Of a stretch of 64,000 bases of DNA, positions 45,429-57,806 are shown one piece after another. This stretch comes from Gamarada debralockiae (lineage: Eukaryota > Ascomycota > Leotiomycetes > Helotiales > Hyphodiscaceae). The stretch is taken from positions 33,828-97,827 of the forward strand of contig NXFV01000710.1 of assembly GCA_002803225.1 (NCBI GenBank), written 5' to 3'. The position numbers and the translations under genes are program-made. The notes below the pieces were generated by a model. It saw only the letters and a list, made by a program, of their open reading frames with translations, made no database searches and was not told the origin of the DNA. The first letter of the stretch is position 1. Each line of letters starts with the position of its first letter.

Positions 45429-46432
45429 TGTTGGCGCTCAAGGCACTAAGCAAGGCTGTAACAGCTACATGTAGCTGGAGGGCAACAGGAGGGATCACAG
45501 TATATCAGAAAAGTAGTGGTGGGGTAAACGAGACAATAGTGGTTGTATTCGTAGTGGGTGAAAAAAGGTTCCGTAGTACTTGTGCTCTTGTAAGAAACTC
45601 AAGCTTGCCCTTCTCCAACGTAAGGTCGACAGCCATTACTTATACTCTATCCCTGGCTACTAGCTCCAGTAGCAGCTATACCAGCTACTAGCCTCATACA
45701 AGCTAAGATCGGCATTTCTGATCTCTTCAGAGGTCACTGAGGTTTAGACCTCCAGCTCCTAGGTCATCTTGCACCCTATGGCCTTCTAGACCATCAGGGC
45801 TTTCGCGGTCTAGATCAACCCCATCGAGTCCCTACAGGCCTAGACTACTTCTTCAAGGCCTAGGCCTGATTCCGGTCCTTCGAGGCTTTCTGTCCTCCGG
45901 GCTTCCGCGAGTCTAGATCAACCCCTTACCTAATATTTCGCCCTGCAAGAGCTTTTCAGACCTTTTCCGACTGCGCCGCAGAGTACTCAGCAGCGCGATC
46001 CTATATCCTGTCTCCAAAAGGGATAGATTGCGAATGCTAAGGAGTCCTTGTATTCCTATTACAGGAGCCTCCGGTGCCTCTATACTAATCTTTGTACTAA
46101 TCCTAGATAGGCACCTATTACAGTACTTATTATACACAAAAGAAGTGTTTTTATGGGTTTTCTAAAGGGGACCAGTTATTTAAACAAGCTGCTATTTAGC
46201 TTTTTTTAGGGACTTTCCACAAGCAAAACAGGTACATATAATTTCTTACTAACTCCTTTAAGGGGACGAATCAAGAACTCATAACACAAGCCGGAAGAAT
46301 CATATTCAGTAATCAAAAACCTTGCCCAAATTGCTATCTGTAGGAATATCCTTTCGTTTCTACTTATAGTAAACTACGATTCTTAGCTTCCTTTTCAATC
46401 TTACTCCCCAGCCATCTCTACCATGAGAAACT
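45429..46432. repeat. Repeat-rich spacer
   Basis: Non-coding. A unit with the word GGTCTAGATCAACCCC or AGTCTAGATCAACCCC occurs at about 45797-45822 and again at 45899-45925, set in GGCCT/CTTC-rich DNA. This looks like old tandemly duplicated mobile DNA separating the reductases from the PKS core. Confidence 0.5.
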
Positions 46433-47740
46433 CTATGACCTCGTAGTATTATAATACTGCGTGAAGTCATGCTTCAAAGCATTGGCTCCCTATTCTATTA
46501 GTAAGCCAATGATCATATGAGGAGAAAGTACGCACCCTAATCATATCTGCAAACTTAGCTGCAGCATTCGGATCCTTCTTCGAGTTTTTGCAAGCATTCA
46601 GAAACGGATCCACATCCAAGGCCTCCTTATCAAGCATCACCCTCTTCAGATTTGCAGTTGAGAGCTTATCAGTATGCTCCTTGTAAATCTGCCTTCTGAC
46701 CTCGTCATATGTATCCAATATACTCTCATCTGTAAGGTTGTGATATATTCCAGACAGACAATCATATAAGCCTCCAACATCAACAATCCCACCCGTCAAG
46801 CCCAACCCACCAAACGGATTACAAAGATGTGCGGCATCGGCAACAAGAAGGATCCGTCCAACACGAAAATTTTCTGCACAGCGCTGGTGTACACGATAGG
46901 GGCTGGTATTCACGAGCTTATACTGCTGCGGCTCAGGATTACCAGGGAGCATAGTGCGAAATCTTTCCTCCTGCCGTTGGATACATTCCTCCCGAGTGAT
47001 GTCTCCTTGTTCACCGTAAGTGATCCGCCACAAACCATCCTTGATGCGTGCTGCCATGAACCAGTTGGATGGATGAATAATGAAGTTGACGTCGTCCCAG
47101 CCGTATGCATCAAAGTCGTAGTACACATTCGCTGCGATAAACCATGGTTCCCAGGTATACCCAGGGAAGTTGTCACTGAATAGGGAGTGTCTGATTGTGC
47201 TACTAGCACCATCGCTGCCAACAACATAGTCGGCAGTGAGAGTTTGAATACCAGCTGCAGTTGAAACGGATACCCAGGCCCCTTCTGAATCTTGACCACT
47301 TGTAAGAACTTTATGATCAAAGTCAACACGGGCAGTGGGCTGATCCTGAAGTGCTTCTAGGATTATATTTGCAACTCGATTTACTGGTAAGCTGGTGACA
47401 CGAGAGCTCAAGGGGATGTGGCCCTGTTGCAGCTCTGCGATGAGAGTTCCATCTTCCTGTCGCCAGCATACGTGGCGGGGAAGAAATCCTTCCTTGCGAA
47501 TAGCATCAAGCACTCCAGCGCGTTGGAGCTCGTGAACAGCCGCCGGGCCGTAATGTGTGGCTCGCGGCTGATTATCTAGCTCAGGGGCGGCTTCAAGAAC
47601 TTGGACTGCGATCCCTTCTTTCGCCAGATATAAAGCGAGCAGAAGCCCAGCAGGGCCAGCACCGACGATAATGACCTGGGGAGTCAGAATATAGCTGTGA
47701 AGATTGGAATGGGCTCTTCTACCTTTTGGAATGATCCCAT
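46433..47740 (-). CDS. FAD-dependent aromatic monooxygenase
   Basis: Three exons, 47740-47723, 47675-46536 and 46489-46433, give 404 aa. The short first exon (MGSFQK) feeds directly into VIIVGAGPAGLLLAL, the FAD GxGxxG motif. A last 57-nt exon restores the family C-terminus (LKHDFTQYY), lost if the third intron is read through. Further motifs: the DG motif VVGSDGASS and the GD motif ILLVADAAHLCNPFGGLGL. This is group A flavoprotein hydroxylase architecture (PheA/TfdB/salicylate hydroxylase type), acting on phenolic rings with NAD(P)H and O2. It is divergent from the PKS with 0.8 kb between the ATGs, the classic place for a tailoring enzyme, so hydroxylation or oxidative decarboxylation of an orsellinate-type product is a reasonable inference. 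Intact. Confidence 0.88.
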
Positions 47741-48528
47741 AATCGTGACAGGATTGTGTTGTCTAAAAATTGAGATTTGAAAGAGTAATCAACACTAGAA
47801 GTCGCGAATGTAATTGATCTTGTCCAGAAACATAAATTCCGCCGTGAGAGAACCAAAGCAGATGACAATGTAGTTACTCGTTCGTCAGATAAGAAATGAG
47901 GTGAAACGTGATTCAGACAGCAAGGCCAACTGCAAAAAGTGCCAAGCTAGCATCCCCTTGCGAAAATCTTCCACCAAGATCCAGCAGTTTCAATGCACCA
48001 TTTCCACTCACGTTTGATTTTAGCCGCGTTAGGTAAAGGCATAAATTCAAGTGTGCTTCGAGGAACAACTCACCTTTGATCGGTTTTAGCAATACATGAG
48101 ACGAATGTCGAACAGGAAGTGGGTGGCTATTAAAGTTTTCTCGCGGCTCGCTTGATGGTTACATGCAAGTATCAACAACCGATGTGTTCTGGAACAATAT
48201 TCCGAGTGCGAAAACTTCACACTCCTTCCGAGCGCAAAACCCTCACACTCTTCACGAGTCAACATTGTACTCCAGAAGCCCTTTGAGCCTCCACCATTTC
48301 TAGGGTGGTGACTAGATGCTCGATTTCAGCTGGCAATCAAACACCTCACCACAATGCTTTATTTTCCAAGATTAATTGAGTCAACACTTGTTTCCTGCTC
48401 TACTCCACCACAGATTAGTGGTCTTGGCGATGTTGATAGCATTGATTTACCAATGTGCTTAAAGGGCTTGTATCTCGAGACTATGAGCAGTCGGTTTTCG
48501 TACTTCCCTTCCATGAACAAGGCTAACT
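47741..48528. promoter_or_regulatory. Bidirectional promoter between the monooxygenase and PKS
   Basis: Contains an imperfect 26-bp direct tandem repeat at 48202-48227 and 48228-48253 (CCGAGYGC...CTCACACTCyT type), about 280 bp before the PKS start. It could bind a cluster regulator. No gene was recognised in the gap. Confidence 0.5.
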
Positions 48529-51500
48529 ATGGCTCAACCTACGCAGCTACTCGTCTTTGGAGATCAAACAGAAAACACGCTCCCCACGATCAAAGAATTG
48601 TACCGCCAATCCCACACATCTCTCTACCTTCGACACTTTCTGGAAAGTGCTCGAGATGCAGTGCATCGAGTAGCCGAGGAACTCCCATTGGTTGAACAAA
48701 GACGATTTCGCTTTAGCTCATTTGTCTCCTTAGTTGAGTCATTAGAGAATGAGCAATTCCCAGACACAGTTCTGCGAACACTTTTACTATGCGTAGCACA
48801 GCTCGGCGCACTTGTTAGGTAAGAAAGGTACGAAAATTTAGCGGGCAAAGCTGACATGTACAGTTTACTGGAGCAAAACCCTAGATTACTGGACCGAACA
48901 TCGTCTCCAATAATTCTTGTTGGATTCTGCACGGGTCTTCTGCCAGCGGCAGTAGCAGCAACTACAAACTCTATGGTTGAAGTTCTTGCTCTTGGGCCAG
49001 AAATAATAGCAACTTCGGTTCGCCTTGGGCTAGAAGTTGATCGCCGTTCAGCCTTGCTTGAAGACTGCAGGAAAAGCTGGGCGAGTGTTATATCTGGTAT
49101 CTCAGCCAATTCTTTGTTAGAAGATTTGGGTTCATTTCATGAAAGCCGCGTAAGTACCACATCTATACGATATACAACAAAGCTAACGCGAAGAAGGCAA
49201 TTCCCTCGCAGAAGAGAGCGTACCTTAGCGCAGTATCTGCTTCCGCGACCACAATCAGTGGTCCACCATCCACTTTAGATTTATTCTTCTCCTCGGATTC
49301 ATGCAAGAAACTCTCTACAGTCCCGCTCCCGATTACTGCTGCTTTCCATGCGCAACACCTGTCCCGTGATCTTGGTAATATTATCAAGCCCGGGTCCACA
49401 TTTAACAACTTTACTTTACAAAAGACCAGAATCCTTTCAACGAGTACAGGATTACCCTACCAGGGTCAAAGCCTAGCTGCACTTTTGCCTGATGTGGTTG
49501 ACGATATCCTTCAAAATCCCATTGATAATTTCAAGGTCCTTGAAGGACTACTCGCAGAACTGGGCGAGGAAAGAATCATCATCACACCTATAGGTCCAAG
49601 CAGTTCAACGAAACGTCTTACCAAGTCCTTGAGAGAAGCAAATATTGAAGTACAATTTACCGCATCCGGCCAGAATGGGGTTAATGAACCGTCCTCTGAA
49701 GATATTGCTATTGTTGGGTTATCAGGAAGATTTCCAGGAGCCGAGACATTAGATGAATTTTGGGACGTTTTAAAAAGTGGACTTGATCTTCATAAAGAGG
49801 TTATTTACATTCCTTCAATTCAACTGGAATCCATCGCTGATGACGTTTAGATACCGGCAGATCGGTTCGATGTTGAGGCACATTATGATCCAACAGGAAA
49901 GCGAAACAATACCACCTTGACACCATACGGGTGCTTTATTGACCACCCTGGAGTTTTTGATTCGAGATTGTTCAATATGTCTCCCAGGGAAGCCGCTCAA
50001 ACAGACCCTGGACAACGGCTTCTACTTATGACGACCTACGAAGCTCTCGAAATGGCAGGATACACCCAGGAGCTCGATTTACATGATCGAGATCCAAATG
50101 TCGGTACATTCTTTGGCCAGACCATTGACGACTGGAAGGAATACAATGCTGCAGAAAATGTAGACATGTATTACGTCACTGGAGGAATTCGAGCCTTCAG
50201 CGCAGGACGTGTTAACTATCACTTCAAGTGGGAGGGTCCATCATATAGCGTGGATTCTGCATGCTCTTCTAGCTTACTTGCTATCCAGCTTGCATGTTCC
50301 TCTTTACTTGCACGCGAGTGCAACATGGCAGTGGCCGGGGGCTCAAACATCGTAACTGGCTGCAATATGTTCTCTGGTCTTAGTCGAGGAAGCTTTCTTT
50401 CTCCAACAGGGTCATGTAAAACATTTGACTCTCAAGCAGATGGTTATTGCCGAGGTGAAGGAGTTGGGGTTATCGTCTTGAAAAGGCTAGAGGACGCCGT
50501 TTCGAATCGAGATAATGTCCTTGCAGTTATCAAGGCCGTCGCAACAAATCATTCCGCGCAGGCAGTTTCGATTACACACCCACACGTTGAAACCCAGGAG
50601 AAGCTCTTACGCGACATTCTGGTGCGCGGTTCTGTGGAGCCAGAGGACATCGACTATGTTGAAATGCACGGCACAGGAACGCAAGCTGGTGATGCGGCTG
50701 AGTCCAACTCAGTGATGAATGTCCTTGCCAAGACCCCAAGGTCTCATCCACTGGTTATTGGTTCAGTTAAACCAAATATTGGACACGGGGAAGCTGTATG
50801 TCTCGTCCAAAATCCCTCTGTTCTTGCTAATTGTACTAGGCTGCTGGAGTTTCTTCATTGATCAAAACCCTTATGATGCTCCGGAAAGAGCAGATCCTTC
50901 CACATATCGGCATCAAAGGACAGATGAACCCCAAACTCCCACCATTTGCCCAATATAATGTCCACATTGCCTCGTTGCAGTCGTTCAAACGGCAAAATAG
51001 GAAAAGAAAGATCTTGATAAACAACTTCAGCGCTGCAGTAAGTTTGTTAGAGTCAGAAAATCAAAACCAGCTAACATGCTTAGGGGGGAAATACAAGTTT
51101 GATCATTGAAGATGGGCCAGAATCCATCGTCGATGGCACCGATACTCGGTCTGCCCATGTTGTTGCTATTTCGGCGAAGACCCCATTCTCATTAAAACAA
51201 AACGTTCTCCAGCTTCAGAAGTTTCTCAACACTTCTAGCTCGGCATTGTGTGACATTGCTTACACATCGACGGCGCGAAGGCTACATCATCCTCTCCGTC
51301 GATCCTATGCGGCCAAGGATATCGAAGAGTTATGCAAAGCGTTGGAGAAAGATGTGAATGCTTGGGACGACCCTGCACCGGTTAATGAGGCTACGCGAAT
51401 TGCTTTTACATTTCCTGGGCAAGGATCTCAAATTCTCGGCGTTGCAAATTGTTTGTACAAAAGCTCATCTTTCTTTCGCGAGCGAGTTGAAGAATGCGAA

Positions 51501-54500
51501 GCTCTCTGCCTGCAACAAGGCTTGCCGTCCTTTATGGCTGTTTTGAAAGGTACAGCAAAGGAAAGCCAGTCTCCCGCTGAGAATCAATTATGCCTGGTAT
51601 CTGTCGAACTCGCACTCGCTCGCCTTTGGCAATCTTGGGGCATTTTGCCCAGCATCGTTATTGGGCATAGCCTCGGAGAATACACGGCACTATGTGTTGC
51701 TGGAGTCCTCTCAACCAGCGATATGCTGTTTCTGGTGGCGAAGCGGGCAGAGCAGATGCAGCTGCAGTGCACTCCCCACACCCATTCGATGATTTCTGTC
51801 AGGCTCTCAGTCGACCTTGTTCGACAAGCTATTTCTACAACAGGGCTTCCAGATCTCGAGATCGCTTGCATCAATGGACCCAACTCAACGGTAGTCAGTG
51901 GGCCGGCCCAGGTGGTTGCGGTCTTTCAAGGGAAGCTAGAATCCCAGGGAGTTGTTTCAAAGATATTAGAGGTCCCCTACTCTTTCCACTCGAAACAGAT
52001 GGACCCGATCTTGGAGCCATACCAGGCTATCGCACAAAATATACAGTTCTCGCGACCACGTATCCCGGTTGCGTCAACCCTCCTCGGAAAGTGGTCACTG
52101 ACTCTGGTATTTTCTGTGCCTCGTATCTAGCCCGTCAAGCTAGGCATGCTGTGGATTTCCCAGGTGCTTTGGAATCTTGTGTCGCTGCTGGCCTGGTCAG
52201 TGATAGGACATTGTGGATGGAATCTGGCCCTGGAACCACTTGCTTGTCTTTTGTCAGGGCAATACTTAGTACGCCTCTCGACAATACTTTCGCAACCATG
52301 GAACCAACTAAAGACTGTTGGCTTACAATAGCGAAAGGTTTATCATGCGCCTACCAAAGAGGATGCCCGGTCAGGTGGACAGAGTTTCACAAAGAACACA
52401 AAGCAGCTCTGCGCCTTGTTGAGCTTCCATCATATGCCTTTGATCTGAAGAATTATTGGATTGAATACCGGAGCCGGATGAACACTAGCCGAGAATCTCC
52501 GGTACCAGTCCCGGTTTTCTCGTCGACTTGCCTGCAGCATATCGCGGAAGAAAGATTCGACTCGACAGGTGCCAGGGTGGTCTTTACAAGCGACTTTGGC
52601 CATTATGAACTTTCCAAGATGGCAAGAGGACATCTTGTCTGCGGTCTAGGGCTTTGCCCAAGCTCGGTCTATGCTGAAATGGCATTCACGGCAGCAAACT
52701 ACATATTCCAACGGCAGGACTCATCAGTCTCCGTCCCACCCATGGATTTGTCGAATATGGAAATATTCAGCCCCTTCCTTGTAGAACCCGAGACTCCAAA
52801 TCAAATTTTTAGGGTCACTGCAACTCAGGAACCATCACGAAGTGTCCAAGTTGTCTTCCACTCCAAAACAGGTACCGAGTGGAAGGAGCATGCCAGATGC
52901 GTTGCCTCTCTTTGTGAGAGCAAAGCAATGATGGCTGATTGGAACAGCAACGCTTATTTGGTACGAGCCAGAAGCAAGACGATAGAGGAGCAATCACAGC
53001 TTGGAGGTGTCCATAAAATCTCACGAAAAATGGCCTACAAATTATTCAAGACAGTAGTGGACTATTCTGAGGAATACCAGGCCTTGGACGAAACATTCAT
53101 GAGCGATGATGTCCCAGAAGCATTTTCGAAACTCAAATTTCAAACATCAGCCAGTAGTGGAAGTTACACTCACAGTCCATTCTGGATTGACAGTCTTGCG
53201 CAGCTAGGCGGGTTTTGCTTGAATGTCAATCCACCGACCGGAGAAGATAATGTTTATCTTTCCCATGGATGGAAGAGTATGAAAATCGTTGGTCCGCTTT
53301 CCGATAAGCAACAATACAAGAGTTATGTGCGGATGCAACCGAGTCATGAGCTAGGTGTTTACACTGGAAATGTGTATGTCTTCAACGATGAGGAAGTTGT
53401 TGCCGTTTGTTCCGGCCTCAAGTTCAAGCAGATGAAGCGTTCTCTTCTGGAAACACTCCTTGGTGTCAGTTCTCGTACCCTCAGTTCTGCTGCGACAACC
53501 ATCAAACCTCAACAAAGGACAATTACTCAAGTTTCAGCGCCTCGGTCAGCGTCTCCTATAGCGACATCCACGGAAATGCTCGACGTGATCTTGTTAGAAG
53601 CAGGATTAGAGCAAAGTGATCTCACCAAAGATGCCAGATGGTCTGATCTGGGGATTGATTCCATTTTGACCATCTCAATTTTGCAGAAGCTACGAGCCTT
53701 GACCTCCTTGGACCTACCAAGTTCATTGTTTACCATGTACCCCACTGTCTCTGAACTCGAGGATTATTTGCAAGAGAGCATACATGTGCGACCCTCCTTA
53801 CCAAATCCCATCACAGGGTCTTTCTCGGATACCAGGTCCCGCCCTTCGAGCGTTGCTTCAACAATTTTCTCCCAAACATCATCGCCGGAAGCATATACAC
53901 CGGCTGATCTCCACACACCACCGTCTGTTGACATAGCAACAACTTTGAAGGCTATTATTGTCGACGAATTAGGCATCCAGCTGAACGAAGCACAGTCGTT
54001 CGCCCGGTTTTCAGACTTGGGACTGGATTCTTTGTTAAGCATATCTGTTCTCGGCTCTCTTCGAGAGCAGACTGGAATAAGCTTACCCTCATCATTCTTC
54101 AATGAGTACCAAACATTTGGAGATCTCCCAAACTATTCGCAGAAGCAACTTCCAGAAATAAATTCAGTTTCGACAAAACTTTTGTCGGGCTATAAGAGTG
54201 ATGCTGTCCTCCTCCAGGGAGTACCTTCCGTTGGGGGACAGTGCGTTTTCCTCCTCCCTGATGGGTCTGGATCAGCTCTCTCTTACATTGATTTGCCAAC
54301 AATCTCAAGATCTCTACCTGTCTATTCCCTCTATTCCCCATTCTACAAATCTGCTGAAGATTACACATTGCCTTTTGAGACCGTCGCCTCGATATTTGTG
54401 AACGCAATACGAGAGCTGCAGTCACACGGCCCTTACATCATTGCTGGTTGGTCAATGGGAGGAATATTTGCATACGAGGTCTCTCGACAAATCATCGAAG

Positions 54501-55052
54501 CTGGGGAAGAAATTGAGCTTCTTGCATTTATCGACAGCCCCTGTCCCAGGACCTTGCCGCCATTGCCGGCTCCCACTCTGGACATATTGGATAAGGCAGG
54601 CTTGTTTAACGGCCTCGACAAGTCTGGAAAAGGAATCTCGGAAGAAACAAGGCAACATTTTCTTGCCAGTGTCAGAACACTCGAGCATTTCGACCCAGTT
54701 GCTCTAGACGAGACAGATAAACTCGGGCACGTTGTCGCCATCTGGGCAAAGGATGGAATGTTAGAAGGTGTCAGCAAACAAAAGAAGATCGCTCTCACAA
54801 ATGATGAAATTGCATCTGAGGCGAAAAACTGGTTGTTTGGAACCCGGAGTGATTACGGACCTGCTGGCTGGGACAAGCTTGTTTGCAGGAAAGTAGAATG
54901 TCATGTCGTTGCAGGAAATCACTTCTCGGTGATGAAAGATCCATATGTGAGTATCACTCATATCTCCACGCGATCTTGGGGCTAATTGAAAATAGATCAG
55001 AAGTATTGGAAATATCCTGAAGGAATCGTTGGAGAAGATTAGAAAGTACTGA
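48529..55052 (+). pseudogene. Non-reducing polyketide synthase (SAT-KS-AT-PT-ACP-ACP-TE), one -1 frameshift in AT
   Basis: Exons 48529-48818, 48864-49149, 49197-49799, 49851-50795, 50840-51037, 51084-54946 and 54996-55052; about 2,080 residues if read through one missing base. Domains in order: SAT with GFCTG; KS from about residue 366, with DSACSSS (Cys about 531), EMHGTGT and GHGEAA; AT with GHSLGEY; PT with His in ARGHLVCG and Asp in FWIDSLAQLGG; two ACPs with GIDSILT and GLDSLLS; TE with GWSMGG and GNHF. All catalytic residues are present. At about 52089-52092 the frame shifts (GGAAAGTGG where GGAAAGGTGG is expected), which would stop translation at 52130 after about 1,120 residues. The architecture and KS text (HKEIPADRFDV, DPTGKRNNT) resemble orsellinic acid synthases. 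It may be a true mutation or a single-base assembly error. Confidence 0.9.
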
Positions 55053-56081
55053 TTAGTCATTAGAAGGCGGCGTTACGGTGAAAGATTTGGAGTGAACAAG
55101 GGAACATGTGTTTGGCTTTATTTGAAATATCGAACATCCATTATCTTGTCTTTATGTTTTAGGCTTTATCATGTATCAGAGAGTGGATATGGTCAATAAC
55201 GAAGATTTCTACCTTGCGAACTGGGTGCCATCTACCTAGCTGTAGCACAATATATCGTGGTGGTCACGTAACGTAGCCTAGCGTGGGGCACCTACTTTAG
55301 ATAGCTTCACTTCTTCCTGTAAATACTCTCTTCCTTAGTCCTTAGACGCACCAGAATACAGAACCTCACCCACAGCCTTGAGAATCTATCGTGAGCCTTC
55401 TGCTACACACTACTTAGCACTCAATTTGGTTTCCATCCCACTTCAGTGAAACGATGTAAAGTCCCACACAGCCATATTTGAATATGAGATATTAATTAGG
55501 TAGATCGTCGGAAGTTCAAAGCAACCTTATATTGGCATGATGTTTGAAAAGGGCCGAAATAAGGTTTGCATTGACGGCCCTTTCTTCCAAACTCTATCTA
55601 ATCTTCAAACAACGTAGATCAGATTTCCTCGTTTCAAACTTCTAAACGCCCGTGCATGTAGGATATTTCCCCCTTGCTGGAATGTAGCCTACCATCAACC
55701 CAATTACTGGAATTTGTCTTGCATAGAAGAAAATCGGACGATCATGCTCCAACTTTGACATGTTACGCCTGTTCCGGGTTCAAGTCGCAGATCCCCTTGG
55801 CTGAGGGCCAGCCCATGAGTCAGTCGTGTCCACCCTCCTATCCTCGATTCGTGAGTAAAGTTGCAATAATCCCTCTGCCTCATTCTACAGAAAGTGAAGA
55901 CCTCAGAAAGATGCGTTAACATTTGCTGGTTCTCAAATTTCATTGCCATGGCACGACAGATGCTGCGCCTTCCTTACTCCAATATCGTTTAGAAAACAAA
56001 TCAAGTTACAAGGCAGTATCTTGCTGCAGTCCACTGGCCAAGTGTCTCGGCCACCTTCCATTTACCTTTTATCTTGTCAAG
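55053..56081. other. Intergenic region between PKS and MFS genes
   Basis: One kilobase without a recognised gene; presumably the PKS terminator and the MFS promoter. Confidence 0.4.
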
Positions 56082-57806
56082 ATGGCGTCTTCCAAGAGTA
56101 AAGCACCTTTATTCGCCGAAGAAGATATAAAGAATTCAGTCACACCAGAACCAAAAATGCGTCTCTCCCACTGGAAGATAGTTAGACACGCTAGTCTTCT
56201 CACTTCCGATGTCCTTGATCACCAATGGAGTGGTGACGGGGTCGAGAAACACCCATATCTAGTCGACTGGATTCCCTTGGATCCGCGAAATCCGATGAAC
56301 TTCCCTAGGTTTAACAAATGGGCTATCACGAGTGTTTCGGCTTTTTCCACACTTGCCATGGCATTCTCTTCGTCTGTGTACACTGGTGGTCTATCCGATG
56401 TAGAGGAATTGTTCGATGTATCTAGTCAACTGGCACTCTTGGGTGTGTCGCTATTTGTCTTCGGGTTTGCAATTGGACCATTATTCTGGGCCCCAATGAG
56501 CGAGCTGTATGGTCGCCGGGCTGTATTCGTCATGTCCTATGGAGCTTTCGTAATATTCAACGTTGCGGCAGCCCTCTCACAGACCATTGGGCAGTTGGTC
56601 ATTTTCCGGTTCCTTGCTGGCGCCTTCGGCTCATCAACTCTCACCAATACAGGAGGAATGATCGCAGACATGTTTACTGCGGAGGAGCGTGGACTGGCGA
56701 GCAGCATCTTTGCATGTGCTCCTTTCATGGGCCCCGTACTTGGCCCTATTGCTGGTGGGTTTTTGGGCCAGGCTGCTGGCTGGCGGGGAATAGGAGCCCT
56801 CATTTCAGCCGTGACAAGCGTTTTGTGGACTATCTACTTTCTCGCCGTACCGGAAACGTACTCTCCCTACCTTCTTCGACTCAGAGCCGCTGCATTGTCA
56901 GAGAGGAGGAAAGCAGTATATATCAGTCGGTTGGACCATCTCCGAGGAAAACAAACCTTCCAAAAAGCCATCAAGATAGCCCTGTCACGACCATGGATCC
57001 TTCTCTTTTCCGAACCCATTGTCTCACTGCTATCAGTATACATGGCTATTATCTTTGGAACTATGTATATGATGTTTGCAGCATACCCCATCGTCTTTCG
57101 CGAAGGCTTTGGGCTTAGCCCGGGCAATGCTGGCCTTCCTTTCCTTGGTATTGCTGTCGGAATGGTGATTGCTTTAATCTATATGTTGTTCAAAAACAAG
57201 CAATACATAAAGATTGCGAAGGCGTCCCCCAACGGAAAGGCAGCCCCAGAAGTCCGGTTGCTACCAGGTATGATAGGTGGTGTTGCTGCCCCGTTGGGCT
57301 TGTTTTGGTTCGCTTGGACAAACTCACCAAATCTCAATCCGTTGATTTGCATCTCTGGCACGGTCCCATTTGGATTCGGAATGGTTCTCATCTTCCTGAG
57401 TATTATGAACTACCTCGTCGACACATACCTTATTTATGCGGCATCCGTCCTCGCAGCCAATGCAGCACTAAGATCGCTTTTCGGTGCCGTCTTCCCTCTC
57501 TTTACCGGATTCATGTATCAGAAACTTGGGATTCATTGGGCTTCTAGTGTCCCGGCATTCTTGTCACTTGCGTGTGTACCACTGCCATTCCTATTTTATC
57601 GATATGGGGAGAAGATTCGAGGAAGGGGGAAATATGTGGTAGAGGCAAAAAAGGCTTTAGAGCAGATGGCGATGGCACAAAAGGCTAAAGTACCCTTACC
57701 AGAAGAAGTAGCCGGGATTGATTTCAGGCGTTGTTATGGGAGATTTTGTTTGGGGTGCTCAGCCGACTCTTTATTTGAGTGTCGGAATAAAAGACTATCA
57801 AATTGA
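56082..57806 (+). CDS. MFS transporter, DHA1-type (drug/metabolite exporter)
   Basis: Intronless, 574 aa from ATG 56082 (MASSKSK). The frame is open further upstream, but without family similarity. A roughly 110-residue cytoplasmic N-terminus with WIPLDPRNPMNFP precedes about twelve hydrophobic segments. Motifs typical of the fungal DHA1 group: GFAIGPLFWAPMSELYGRR (motif A), RFLAGAFGSSTLTNTGG, FMGPVLGPIAGGFLGQ (motif C-like antiporter text) and VPETYSP. Known: proton antiport of drugs, polyamines or secondary metabolites. Directly downstream of the PKS in the same direction, so export of the polyketide is likely. The last 30 residues after VAGIDF look unlike the family and may be a frame artefact. 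Confidence 0.88.
   Translation: MASSKSKAPLFAEEDIKNSVTPEPKMRLSHWKIVRHASLLTSDVLDHQWSGDGVEKHPYLVDWIPLDPRNPMNFPRFNKWAITSVSAFSTLAMAFSSSVYTGGLSDVEELFDVSSQLALLGVSLFVFGFAIGPLFWAPMSELYGRRAVFVMSYGAFVIFNVAAALSQTIGQLVIFRFLAGAFGSSTLTNTGGMIADMFTAEERGLASSIFACAPFMGPVLGPIAGGFLGQAAGWRGIGALISAVTSVLWTIYFLAVPETYSPYLLRLRAAALSERRKAVYISRLDHLRGKQTFQKAIKIALSRPWILLFSEPIVSLLSVYMAIIFGTMYMMFAAYPIVFREGFGLSPGNAGLPFLGIAVGMVIALIYMLFKNKQYIKIAKASPNGKAAPEVRLLPGMIGGVAAPLGLFWFAWTNSPNLNPLICISGTVPFGFGMVLIFLSIMNYLVDTYLIYAASVLAANAALRSLFGAVFPLFTGFMYQKLGIHWASSVPAFLSLACVPLPFLFYRYGEKIRGRGKYVVEAKKALEQMAMAQKAKVPLPEEVAGIDFRRCYGRFCLGCSADSLFECRNKRLSN

Noticed and set aside
46467..46535. C-terminus of the monooxygenase as read through (ending SQCFEA)
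   Set aside because: A third intron (46490-46535) restores the family-like LKHDFTQYY ending, so the longer read-through end is not used.
49848..49850. In-frame TAG in the PKS between the linker and KS
   Set aside because: It lies at the end of a 51-nt intron (49800-49850). Removing it joins HKE to IPADRFDV, the normal KS text, so it is not a nonsense mutation, although the GTTATT donor is weak.
55770..55800. tRNA-like GGTTCAAGTC T-loop word
   Set aside because: The flanking bases do not form a T-stem, and no acceptor or anticodon arms can be drawn.
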